The notes: generated from the letters alone by a model not told the origin. A stretch of DNA of 17,654 nucleotides from an uncultured Lachnospiraceae bacterium (GCA_910577835.1 CAJTOU010000060.1:1-17654); one strand, 5' to 3'; positions 6,103-11,450 are shown, numbered from the stretch's first letter. Translations and numbers: made by a program.

Positions 6103-6131
6103 CTTGAAAAATGAATAATGAAATGTTAGAA
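6103..6131 (+). repeat. Left inverted repeat of regulator cassette 1
   Basis: This 29-bp sequence, beginning CTTGAAAAATG and ending TTAGAA, recurs inverted at 6548-6576 with two mismatches. It contains the plus-strand promoter of the first small RNA, while the inverted copy carries a -35-like TTGAAA and the TAGAAA used by the xre promoter. Confidence 0.75.
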
Positions 6132-6132
6132 T
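6104..6132 (+). promoter_or_regulatory. Promoter of small RNA A
   Basis: TTGAAA (6104-6109), a 17-bp spacer and TAGAAT (6127-6132) with an upstream TGT (extended -10). The predicted start is near 6139. Confidence 0.65.
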
Positions 6133-6138
6133 GTTTAG

Positions 6139-6210
6139 TACAATCACTTTCTAAGTGTTTGGGTGAAAAGTCGCTTCGTTGGTGTCCAGCCTGTCAGCGG
6201 CTTTTCTTAT
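6139..6210 (+). ncRNA. Candidate small RNA A ending in a bidirectional terminator hairpin
   Basis: About 70 nt runs from the promoter at 6104-6132 to a 10-bp stem, GAAAAGTCGC (6165-6174) with GCGGCTTTTC (6197-6206), followed by a T-rich stretch. The 22-nt loop carries a small inner hairpin with TTGG. The hairpin has A and T runs on either side, so it can also stop the convergent xre transcript. No plausible protein start was found, apart from a GTG-initiated 26-codon frame through the hairpin that has no ribosome site. Confidence 0.55.
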
Positions 6211-6295
6211 TTCCTTTTCCCTTTCGGTGATTATACTATATAATAGTTTTTAGATATTGTCAATATCTTTTTAATATATTTTTTATGTTTTTTAT

Positions 6296-6493
6296 CTATT
6301 CTCTTTTGAATAAATCTGAAACATCACATTGTAGAGCCTCACATATTTTATCTATTGCCTCTAGTGGTACTCTTACAATACTATTATTATACATTTTATT
6401 TATTGTCATCGCCTGAATACCAGTCATTTCTGCTAATTCTTTTTGCGACAATTCATGTTCTGCTAATAATACACGCAAACGACATTTTATCAT
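6296..6493 (-). CDS. XRE/Cro-type HTH regulator, 65 aa
   Basis: Almost the whole protein is one Cro/C1 helix-turn-helix domain: LRVLLAEHELSQKELAEMTGIQ with the turn at about residues 15-35, then TINKMYNN and AIDKICEALQCDVSDLFKRE, the usual C-terminal pattern of this family. It lacks any effector domain and is probably an autorepressor. The start ATG at 6493 follows AAGGCGGTGAT. Its promoter lies at 6524-6552, and it is transcribed towards small RNA A, with which it shares a terminator hairpin and inverted flanking repeats. Confidence 0.88.
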   Translation of the reverse strand: MIKCRLRVLLAEHELSQKELAEMTGIQAMTINKMYNNSIVRVPLEAIDKICEALQCDVSDLFKRE

Positions 6494-6523
6494 TTTATCA
6501 CCGCCTTTTTATATGATAAATAT

Positions 6524-6552
6524 ATTATATCACATTTAAGTATAAATTTCTA
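6524..6552 (-). promoter_or_regulatory. Promoter of the 65-aa xre gene
   Basis: Minus-strand TAGAAA (6552-6547), a 17-bp spacer ending TGA, and TATAAT (6529-6524), an extended -10. The same layout occurs upstream of the broken xre gene (7101-7129) and, with two changed bases, upstream of the 75-aa gene (8194-8222). Confidence 0.7.
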
Positions 6553-6576
6553 GCACTTCATTATTCATTTTTCAAG
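6548..6576 (-). repeat. Right inverted repeat of regulator cassette 1
   Basis: Inverted partner of 6103-6131 (27 of 29 positions identical). The 474-bp cassette between the outer edges contains small RNA A and the 65-aa xre gene. Confidence 0.75.
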
Positions 6577-6660
6577 GTTCGCGGGTAGAATTATCCCTGA
6601 TAAAATCAATTAAGATTTCTTGGCTCCAATTAAGGAACTTTTATAGGGATATTCTGTTTT
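6571..6660 (+). repeat. AATTAA-loop structured repeat, copy B (diverged)
   Basis: The sequence is strongly diverged from copies A and C, but the layout is kept. TATCCC/GGGATA closes around AAATC-AATTAA-GATTT and TCC-AATTAA-GGA, and GAAT/ATTC extends the closing stem. The left edge shares TCAAGGTTC and GGGTAGA with the other copies. Changed stems with kept loops suggest selection on structure. Confidence 0.6.
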
Positions 6661-6679
6661 AAAGTTTTGGGATTTCACG

Positions 6680-6716
6680 CTTGACATAGCCTGAATAGAT
6701 AAGTATAATAGAAAGT
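6680..6716 (+). repeat. Left inverted repeat of regulator cassette 2
   Basis: It begins CTTGACA and contains GAATAGATAAGTAT and AGAAAGT. The inverted partner at 7303-7336 matches at 31 of 34 aligned positions with a 3-bp gap. It contains the promoter of small RNA B. Confidence 0.7.
6681..6709 (+). promoter_or_regulatory. Promoter of small RNA B
   Basis: A perfect consensus pair: TTGACA (6681-6686), a 17-bp spacer and TATAAT (6704-6709). Confidence 0.85.
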
Positions 6717-6790
6717 GCAATGGCTATATGCTTTTGTGATGTGGAAAAGCGGTGATTACTTTGGTAGAGTGGAAACCGCTTTTCTTGTTT
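6716..6790 (+). ncRNA. Candidate small RNA B ending in a perfect 10-bp hairpin
   Basis: The transcript runs from near 6716 to GAAAAGCGGT (6744-6753) paired with ACCGCTTTTC (6775-6784), then TTGTTTCC. The loop contains TTTGG, a possible U-turn. The hairpin arms and the T-rich tail resemble those of small RNA A. A 28-codon frame (MWKSGDYFGRVE...) runs through the hairpin from an ATG at 6741 but has no ribosome site, so I treat it as non-coding. It faces the broken xre gene. Confidence 0.65.
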
Positions 6791-6854
6791 CCCTTAACTT
6801 GATTATAGGATATCACAGTTAAAGGAATTTATAAATCGTTTTTTGATTATTTTT

Positions 6855-7068
6855 TTAATCCTTTTTCGAGATAGTAATTGTAGCTTGTAACCCAATCATT
6901 TTTAATATTTTATTAGCATCGTCTAAGGACATATTATTTTTATGTATATATCTTCTTAAATTTTGGCTTTTTATTCCTAATTGTTCAGATATATATCTTT
7001 TTATATCCAGATTTTTCAATGGCATTTTCAATTTCTTGAGCAATTTCTTGATTAGTTCTTATTTCCAT
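6855..7068 (-). pseudogene. Frameshifted XRE-like HTH regulator
   Basis: An ATG at 7068 with AAGGATGG upstream starts MEIRTNQEIAQEIENAIEKSG, but this frame stops at 6985. The next frame continues as KRYISEQLGIKSQNLRRYI, then NKILKMIGLQATITISKKD, ending at 6855. The joined protein (about 70 aa) aligns along its length with the intact HTH protein at 8549-8764 (SGLKKRYIADKMGL, then IKRICDAMGYKLHIDI). The break lies near the minus-strand AAAAA run around 6999-6995. A 62-codon frame from an internal ATG at 7043 is open, but its first residues are out of register. This may be real loss, slippage or a sequence error. Confidence 0.7.
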
Positions 7069-7100
7069 GTATTCACCATCCTTAATATATTATTATTTGT

Positions 7101-7129
7101 ATTATATCAGATTTTGACTCGCATTTCTA
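7101..7129 (-). promoter_or_regulatory. Promoter of the broken xre gene
   Basis: Minus-strand TAGAAA (7129-7124), a 17-bp spacer ending TGA, and TATAAT (7106-7101). It is identical in hexamers, spacing and extended -10 to the promoter at 6524-6552. Confidence 0.7.
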
Positions 7130-7178
7130 CTACAATATATTCTTCTTTATTTAAAAACGAAAAATATGTTAAAATAAC

Positions 7179-7207
7179 TTGACAAATATACTATAATAGT
7201 ATATTAT
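7179..7207 (+). promoter_or_regulatory. Promoter with a 21-bp palindromic operator
   Basis: TTGACA (7179-7184), a 17-bp spacer and TATTAT (7202-7207). The spacer is a palindrome, AATATACTA-TAA-TAGTATATT (7185-7205), that reaches into the -10, an ideal repressor site. The product is the short RNA at 7214-7290. Confidence 0.75.
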
Positions 7208-7213
7208 AAATAA

Positions 7214-7290
7214 TACACTATTATATTGTTTTGATAGTAATAACATTGATCTTCAAAAGTACTTAGTATTTGCTAGGTGCTTTTGTTTTT
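7214..7290 (+). ncRNA. Candidate small RNA with strong terminator, no ORF
   Basis: About 77 nt ends in a 12-bp stem (7255-7266 with 7273-7284, two G-T pairs), a 6-nt loop and GTTTTT. No start codon with a ribosome site lies between promoter and terminator. It is divergent from the broken xre promoter and lies inside cassette 2. Confidence 0.65.
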
Positions 7291-7302
7291 ATGTAAACCA
7301 AT

Positions 7303-7336
7303 ACTTTCTAGCATACTTATCTATTCAGTTGTCAAG
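7303..7336 (-). repeat. Right inverted repeat of regulator cassette 2
   Basis: Inverted partner of 6680-6716. Its outer edge, CTTGACAACTGAATAGA, is also similar to the sequence upstream of the 75-aa gene (CTTGATAATTGAATAGA, near 8235-8219) and to the right end of cassette 1, which suggests a family of cassette ends. Confidence 0.7.
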
Positions 7337-7441
7337 GTTCATCCACTGGGCAGATAAAATCCGGCAAGCTACAATTAAGAGCTTGAATAACCAATTAAGG
7401 TTATATAATAGATTTCTTTCTACTTTTAAAAAGGAATTTTT
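7330..7441 (+). repeat. AATTAA-loop structured repeat, copy C
   Basis: Nearly identical to copy A from the TGTCA edge through GGAATTTTT. Differences in the P2 hairpin (AAGCCGC versus AAGCTAC) leave the AAGC/GCTT stem and the CAATTAAG loop intact. It is followed 4 bp later by the promoter of small RNA C. Confidence 0.75.
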
Positions 7442-7491
7442 CGATTGAACAATCTATAAGAATATGATATAATTAGATTGTCATTCAATCG
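7442..7491 (+). promoter_or_regulatory. Promoter of small RNA C with GATTG/CAATC operator sites
   Basis: TTGAAC (7445-7450), a 17-bp spacer ending TGA, and TATAAT (7468-7473). GATTG-AA-CAATC (7443-7454) overlaps the -35, and a second GATTG-CAATC pair (7476-7490) covers the start site. Short, spaced half-sites flanking a promoter suit a ribbon-helix-helix repressor, and such a gene lies next door. Confidence 0.7.
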
Positions 7492-7562
7492 TTTTTTAGC
7501 GTTTGGCGGTTGTGAGTAGCGGTTTTCAACTTTCCTAGGGTCTGAACCGCTATTCTTTTATT
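7480..7562 (+). ncRNA. Candidate small RNA C
   Basis: A short transcript from about 7480 ends at GAGTAGCGGTT (7514-7524) paired with AACCGCTATTC (7545-7555), an 11-bp stem, then TTTTATTTTT. The arms share the AGCGGT/ACCGCT core of small RNA B. The end abuts the stop codon of the convergent RHH gene. No plausible coding frame. Confidence 0.6.
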
Positions 7563-7740
7563 TTTCACTCTGAATTACCTTGTAAGAAATTGATTTCTCA
7601 ATTCGGATATTCCCCTCAACAAAGCCTTGCATTAATGTTTCTATAACTTCGTTTTGTTTATACCCTTGTTTCTTACATTCTGCTTTAAAAGCATCCTGTA
7701 AAGGTTTGTCTATCAGAGTGGCAAATGTTTGTCTTGCCAT
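7558..7740 (-). CDS. Ribbon-helix-helix (CopG/Arc-like) DNA-binding protein, 60 aa
   Basis: The protein shows the RHH pattern: a short strand RQTFATLID, helix one KPLQDAFKAECKKQG, then YKQNEVIETLMQGFVEG as helix two. These proteins bind DNA as dimers and repress small operons, including plasmid copy-control and toxin-antitoxin operons. The ATG at 7740 follows TAAGGAGG. The GATTG/CAATC sites at the facing small-RNA promoter are attractive targets, but this is inference. Confidence 0.8.
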   Translation of the reverse strand: MARQTFATLIDKPLQDAFKAECKKQGYKQNEVIETLMQGFVEGNIRIEKSISYKVIQSEK

Positions 7741-7763
7741 TCGCTTTCCTCCTTACAGTTATT

Positions 7764-7792
7764 ATCTTACCACCAAAAATCTAATTTTTCAA
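7764..7792 (-). promoter_or_regulatory. Promoter of the RHH gene
   Basis: Minus-strand TTGAAA (7792-7787), a 17-bp spacer and TAAGAT (7769-7764). A CTAATT-GAAA-AATTAG palindrome covers the -35 region and could be an operator. Confidence 0.6.
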
Positions 7793-7842
7793 TTAGTTTT
7801 TTTATAATTTTAAAAATATTTTTTAGTAAGATTTTCTGAATT

Positions 7843-7884
7843 AAAAAGGGTGTAAAGCCTTGATAATTCAATAGACTTTACACC
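7843..7884 (-). terminator. Intrinsic terminator of the 75-aa gene
   Basis: Minus strand: GGTGTAAAG (7884-7876) pairs perfectly with CTTTACACC (7857-7849) and is followed by CTTTTT. It lies 30 bp past the stop codon. Confidence 0.85.
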
Positions 7885-7914
7885 TTTACTGTGATTACTA
7901 TGTAATTTTAAATA

Positions 7915-8142
7915 TTATGCTGTATGTACTGCTTTATCGGCTTTATGCTCATCTAAGATACCGTGCACTCTTTCAACTTCATCAAGAATGAAATCTGCGT
8001 CACGCTGTAAACGTCTTAAATCAGCCTTAACATCAACAATGTCTTTTTCAAGTACTGTTATTTTTTCATCAAGAGCGTTTACCTTTTCATTAATCCCAGT
8101 TACTTTTTCAAGTAATAAATCAAGTTTTTCACTATCTGTCAT
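7915..8142 (-). CDS. Small coiled-coil protein, 75 aa
   Basis: A strongly heptad-patterned protein: KLDLLLEKVTGINEKVNALDE, then KITVLEKDIVDVKADLRRL, then DADFILDEVERVHGILDEH. It should form a long coiled coil. There is no DNA-binding domain, signal peptide or membrane segment. Proteins of this type are common as small hypothetical genes in Clostridia and their mobile elements; I know no assigned function. The ATG at 8142 has AAAGGAGTG upstream, and the gene has its own promoter and terminator. Confidence 0.75.
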   Translation of the reverse strand: MTDSEKLDLLLEKVTGINEKVNALDEKITVLEKDIVDVKADLRRLQRDADFILDEVERVHGILDEHKADKAVHTA

Positions 8143-8158
8143 ATTATATCACTCCTTT

Positions 8159-8222
8159 GTTGTGATGTATTATTACTATGTTATTTTAAGATAAGTATAT
8201 CACAACTCAGATGTAAAGTCTA
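8159..8222 (-). promoter_or_regulatory. Promoter of the coiled-coil gene, flanked by an inverted repeat
   Basis: Minus-strand TAGACT (8222-8217), a 17-bp spacer ending TGA, and TATACT (8199-8194), the same layout as the two xre promoters. GTTGTGAT (8159-8166) and ATCACAAC (8199-8206) form an 8-bp inverted repeat spanning the start site. Confidence 0.55.
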
Positions 8223-8274
8223 TTCAATTATCAAGGAGCACTCTTTTATTTGCTAGTTACTGTCAGCTTTAAGA

Positions 8275-8362
8275 TTCTTTATGCCCTACCACCTGCCGCC
8301 ATCGGAGTTTGCCGCGCCTTAGCCGTTCGCTTGGGCAGTGGGTTCTTTTCTCTTCCGAGCTT
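8275..8362 (-). ncRNA. GC-rich structured RNA candidate
   Basis: A minus-strand extended -10, TGC-TATAAT (8377-8369), precedes an unusually GC-rich stretch. CCACTGCC (about 8337-8330) can pair with GGCAGGTGG across the segment, and inner GCG/CGC pairs are possible. A 62-codon minus-strand frame covers it but starts upstream of this promoter in AT-rich DNA and looks artefactual (C-terminal GGRA). The -35 is weak (TTTACA at 19 bp) and no clear terminator was seen, so this is tentative. Confidence 0.35.
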
Positions 8363-8449
8363 GTCTGTATTATAGCATAACAATTTGTTTTTTTGTAAAG
8401 TATTTTTGTTTATTTTTTTAAAGTTTAATAATTTATATTGTTTTATTAT

Positions 8450-8523
8450 AATTGTCAGACAATTCAAAGAGATTGACAGATAAGCAAAAGGAATATAGAA
8501 TATATGTATTAATGTAACATTAA
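8450..8523 (+). promoter_or_regulatory. Promoter with two 15-bp palindromes
   Basis: TTGACA (8473-8478), a 17-bp spacer and TAGAAT (8496-8501). Perfect 7-1-7 palindromes lie on each side: AATTGTC-A-GACAATT (8450-8464) and TTAATGT-A-ACATTAA (8509-8523), with centres 59 bp apart. They are likely operators for the XRE or RHH product of the downstream operon. Confidence 0.75.
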
Positions 8524-8548
8524 CAGAGCAAAGAAAGGATTATTATAT

Positions 8549-8764
8549 ATGGAGTATACAGACAATAATGGATTAAAGGACTATATAAATAGTATTATAG
8601 AGGCAAGTGGACTAAAAAAGCGCTATATTGCAGATAAAATGGGCCTTAATAACCCACAACAACTAAATAACATACTTAATAAAGCTAATATTAATAATGC
8701 AGATATAAAGAGGATTTGCGATGCTATGGGATATAAATTGCACATAGACATACAACCAAAATAG
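8549..8764 (+). CDS. Small XRE-like HTH protein, 71 aa
   Basis: The sequence LKDYINSIIEASGLKKRYIADKM, then NNPQQLNNILNKANINNADIKRI, then CDAMGYKLHIDI follows the five-helix plan of short phage/plasmid Cro-like repressors. It resembles the broken gene at 6855-7068 along its whole length. The ATG at 8549 follows AAAGGA. It is the first gene of a two-gene plus-strand operon, with an RHH-type gene 21 bp downstream, behind a promoter flanked by palindromes. Autoregulation is likely. Confidence 0.75.
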   Translation: MEYTDNNGLKDYINSIIEASGLKKRYIADKMGLNNPQQLNNILNKANINNADIKRICDAMGYKLHIDIQPK

Positions 8765-8785
8765 ATAAAAAGGATAGTATAAAAT

Positions 8786-9168
8786 ATGGCGTATAATGCA
8801 AAGGGACAAAAAAATACAACGCTAAAAGTATTAATTTAGCAGTATCTTATAAACCACCAGAAAGACAAGACGGGCAAAGGATAAAGGCATATTTGGAGCA
8901 AACGGGACAAAGTGCAAATAGCTACATTAAGGCATTAATAAAGGCGGATTTAGATAATAAGGGGTTTGTATTACCAGATGGAGCAGATACATATGCAAAA
9001 GATACAGACAGTATAGAGGATATAGACGCGTATAAAATATATGTATATCTATATTTTGGGCGTGCTGTGTGGCTCTTGCTGCTACGCCTGTTAATGCTTG
9101 CTAGTGCTTTGCTTAGCTCTATGTTACCAGATACGCAACAGGCAGCAGGCGACGCGGACCAAAGATAA
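8786..9168 (+). pseudogene. Frameshifted RHH (CopG-like) protein gene
   Basis: The ATG at 8786 starts MAYNAKGQKN but this frame ends at 8839. The other frame continues as KYNAKSINLAVSYKPPERQ, then GQRIKAYLEQTGQSANSYIKALIKADL, a clear ribbon-helix-helix domain with its beta strand and two helices. One extra A in the A7 run at 8808-8814 would join them. The tail after about residue 90 (WLLLLRLLMLASALLSSM) is hydrophobic, GC-richer and unlike this family, so a second rearrangement is possible. The frame after the shift ends at 9168. It could be a pseudogene, a slippage-expressed gene or an assembly error. Confidence 0.65.
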
Positions 9169-10244
9169 TAATGCAGGTATTTAATGCCTTATTTGGATTT
9201 GTTACATTTATTGCATAAAATAGGGGTGTTTTGGGCTTGTTTTGTGTGGATGGTATAAAGTATAGGCAAAGGGATTTTAAAGCAAAATAGGGGCGTTTTT
9301 AGTTGATTTATGCCTTGTTTTGGGTATAGTCTATATGTATGCAAGGGAATTGTATTTGTATAAAGATATTGTGTCTTTTGTGTGCAGACAAATCGTTACT
9401 AGTGTACGCTATTAACGGACATATTAGATATGTTTGTCGTGTATTTATATAACGGACATTTTACTACTTATATCTTTGTACAAAAGACATAAGTCGAACA
9501 TATCAGCATAACATCAAAGTAATATAAATATATATAACAAGTATATGTATATAAATAATACTGTCAAGTATAATCACTTGACATAAAAGCAGAGCATACC
9601 AGACGGGCAGACACTACCGGAAAAGTCGCATTTATGTGCAATTCATTACTTTTCATACTGTAATAGTGCAGTATTATGGTGTCTTTGTTATGGGGGTATG
9701 TTTACATTTTAAAACAAAGATACTGTTCTTTTGTAGTGGTCATCTATTCCATCCACATACCAACTTTAAATATTCAAATCATTTTAAAAATTATTTTATA
9801 ATTGTATTAAATTTACATACAATTTTCAAAAATACTCTAAAGATATTCGGTAACTGGTTCGGGACTACCCTCCAAATCACCAGTAAAAATCAGCACTTTT
9901 TAAATTATCTGACAATTTAACCAAACCCCAAAACTACCAAAATCCAGCCCTTGACCTCCTTAAAAGCCTGAAAAATCAATCTTTTACCGAACTCCCGAAA
10001 AACTCATTTGCAATAAAGAAAAAACACTGATTTCTAACCTAAAAATCTATGCCAAAAACCCGAAAATCACCAGCAAAATCAATACTTTTGGTACTTCTAT
10101 ACCTTTTTCAAAAACCCTTCTCCCCGAACCCCTCCTCAAAATATCAAGCAAAAACCTTATATTATCAAGGGAAATTAACATACTGGTCTTATTTTTATGC
10201 CCAGAATTGAAAAATTTTCTCATATTTTTCTACCATCATAAATA
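9169..10244. other. Gene-free segment with short direct repeats and skewed base use
   Basis: No convincing gene. AAAATAGGGG-Y-GTTTT occurs twice (9217-9232, 9284-9299), AACGGACAT twice (9414-9422, 9451-9459), and a sequence like AAATCACCAG-N-AAAA near 9877 and 10064. The plus strand is G-rich and C-poor at about 9200-9370, then very C-rich and G-poor at about 9900-10160. Plus-strand frames here are short and lack ribosome sites. Part of this could be an origin or partition region, but no evidence fixes it. Confidence 0.4.
9562..9583. repeat. Perfect 8-bp inverted repeat (possible operator)
   Basis: TGTCAAGT-ATAATC-ACTTGACA. The CACTTG/CAAGTG core is shared with the operator-like repeat at 2287-2317. 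No T run follows either arm, so it is not a typical terminator. Confidence 0.45.
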
Positions 10245-10246
10245 AC

Positions 10247-10284
10247 AAAAAAAGAAACATATTGAATGTTTTTACTCAATATGT
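10247..10284 (-). terminator. Terminator of the Rpn-type gene
   Basis: Minus strand: ACATATTGA (10284-10276) pairs perfectly with TCAATATGT (10265-10257) and is followed by TTCTTTTTTT. Confidence 0.85.
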
Positions 10285-10342
10285 CTCATTTAAGTATTTG
10301 TCTAGTCCTTTATTACTATGTCTTGAACCAAATATTGTTTAG

Positions 10343-11194
10343 CTACTTTAACTGCATAATCTCAGCCTCAAGTTTTTTCAATTCATCAAGCGACAAAGCA
10401 GGAACACACTCCGCAATCTCATCAAGTGGCATCTTACCTTTTTTAATCATTCTTTTGGCTGTTTCTGTGGCCTCTCTATGCACAGTACTATCTTCAATAT
10501 CCTTTGTATAGGCCCTTAAAATCTGGTCGTCATCAAATAATGTCATCATAATATCTACAACCTCCTGTTCTTTGCTCTCAAGATACTCTTTCAAAACATT
10601 CCTGTCTTTACAGATACGGATTGTTTCTGTTACTGCTTTTTTCGTGCTTCCATACAATTTTCTCTGTTCATTATACACTTTGCAGAAAATTATATACTGT
10701 CCAATAATATCTTTCTCATTCTCCTGATACAAAACTTTCACTTCTGCGTCAATGGCAATCTTTTCCCCATTAAAAAATTCCCTTGAAAGTGATATGGTAT
10801 CAGGAATATTTTTCTTTTCCCCTGTAAATATCATATACAATTCGGGTTTTGGCACATTCACTTTCTTGCTTCCATACAGATTTTGATTGGTACGTTTAAA
10901 ATAATCGTGACATGTCTGTATCAGATACATCAATGCACGAATAACTATATTCACTGTCCATGTTGACTGACTTTCTACAAGTACCATTAACCGATTACCA
11001 ACAGAAAATCCCAAGTCGTTATAGTCTGCATCAATCAATACATGTTTAATGGTAATATCTCCAATCTCATTTTCCTTCACATCACAATCTTCTGGATGGA
11101 GCGCCTGATATAGTTGGAGCAGATATTTTTTATCCTGAAACAAATTTGTAAACACACTGTCCTTTATTTTGCGTTTTGGTATACTTTCCGCCAT
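10343..11194 (-). CDS. Rpn-family PD-(D/E)XK nuclease / putative transposase
   Basis: A 283-aa protein of the recombination-promoting nuclease type. KDSVFTNLFQDKKYLLQLYQAL near the N-terminus is the family opening. IDADYNDLGFSVGNR with Asp57 and MVLVESQST with Glu74-Gln76 form the nuclease core. The C-terminal helical tail, AKRMIKKGKMPLDEIAECVP then LSLDELKKLEAEI, is typical. Rpn proteins cut DNA and raise RecA-independent recombination in E. coli; they are frequent and often multi-copy in gut Clostridia. Length and motifs look complete. The ATG at 11194 follows GAGGTGAT. The gene is flanked by non-coding DNA and has its own terminator. Confidence 0.85.
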   Translation of the reverse strand: MAESIPKRKIKDSVFTNLFQDKKYLLQLYQALHPEDCDVKENEIGDITIKHVLIDADYNDLGFSVGNRLMVLVESQSTWTVNIVIRALMYLIQTCHDYFKRTNQNLYGSKKVNVPKPELYMIFTGEKKNIPDTISLSREFFNGEKIAIDAEVKVLYQENEKDIIGQYIIFCKVYNEQRKLYGSTKKAVTETIRICKDRNVLKEYLESKEQEVVDIMMTLFDDDQILRAYTKDIEDSTVHREATETAKRMIKKGKMPLDEIAECVPALSLDELKKLEAEIMQLK

Positions 11195-11450
11195 TCTATC
11201 ACCTCACTTTTCACAATTTTAACAAGGTATCGTTACAAAAATCACTCTAGCTTCATCTCAATTATACAAAAAAATGTTTCCTTTTACAATAACAATTCTA
11301 ATATGTGCTACTCTTTCTTTTTTTGTCAATCAAATGTGGAAGTAATAACTATCCCACAACATACAATTCTTACGACCTAAAATTCCACAAATTTTTGTAA
11401 CTTATCAACCAGCCTAAAAATTTTACACACATATAGCTCAATCAACCTAA

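Noticed and set aside
6741..6827. 28-codon frame MWKSGDYFGRVE... as a type I toxin
   Set aside because: It runs through the terminator hairpin, has no ribosome site and lacks the hydrophobic plus basic-tail pattern of Fst or holin-like toxins.
5984..7562. Retron
   Set aside because: Inverted repeats and a structured RNA suggested it, but no reverse transcriptase lies in the window.
5984..8236. Integron-type cassette array with attC sites
   Set aside because: No integron integrase is present, the linker fold does not show the attC R/L box plan, and the tyrosine recombinase is 8 kb away and lacks the expected context. The cassette idea is kept, the integron label is not.
8279..8467. 62-codon minus-strand frame ending in GGRA
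   Set aside because: It begins upstream of the likely promoter in AT-rich DNA without a ribosome site; the GC-rich part looks structural, not coding.
9636..9920. 94-codon plus-strand frame
   Set aside because: Composition is that of non-coding AT-rich DNA (Phe, Asn, Lys, Thr, His), no ribosome site and no recognisable fold.
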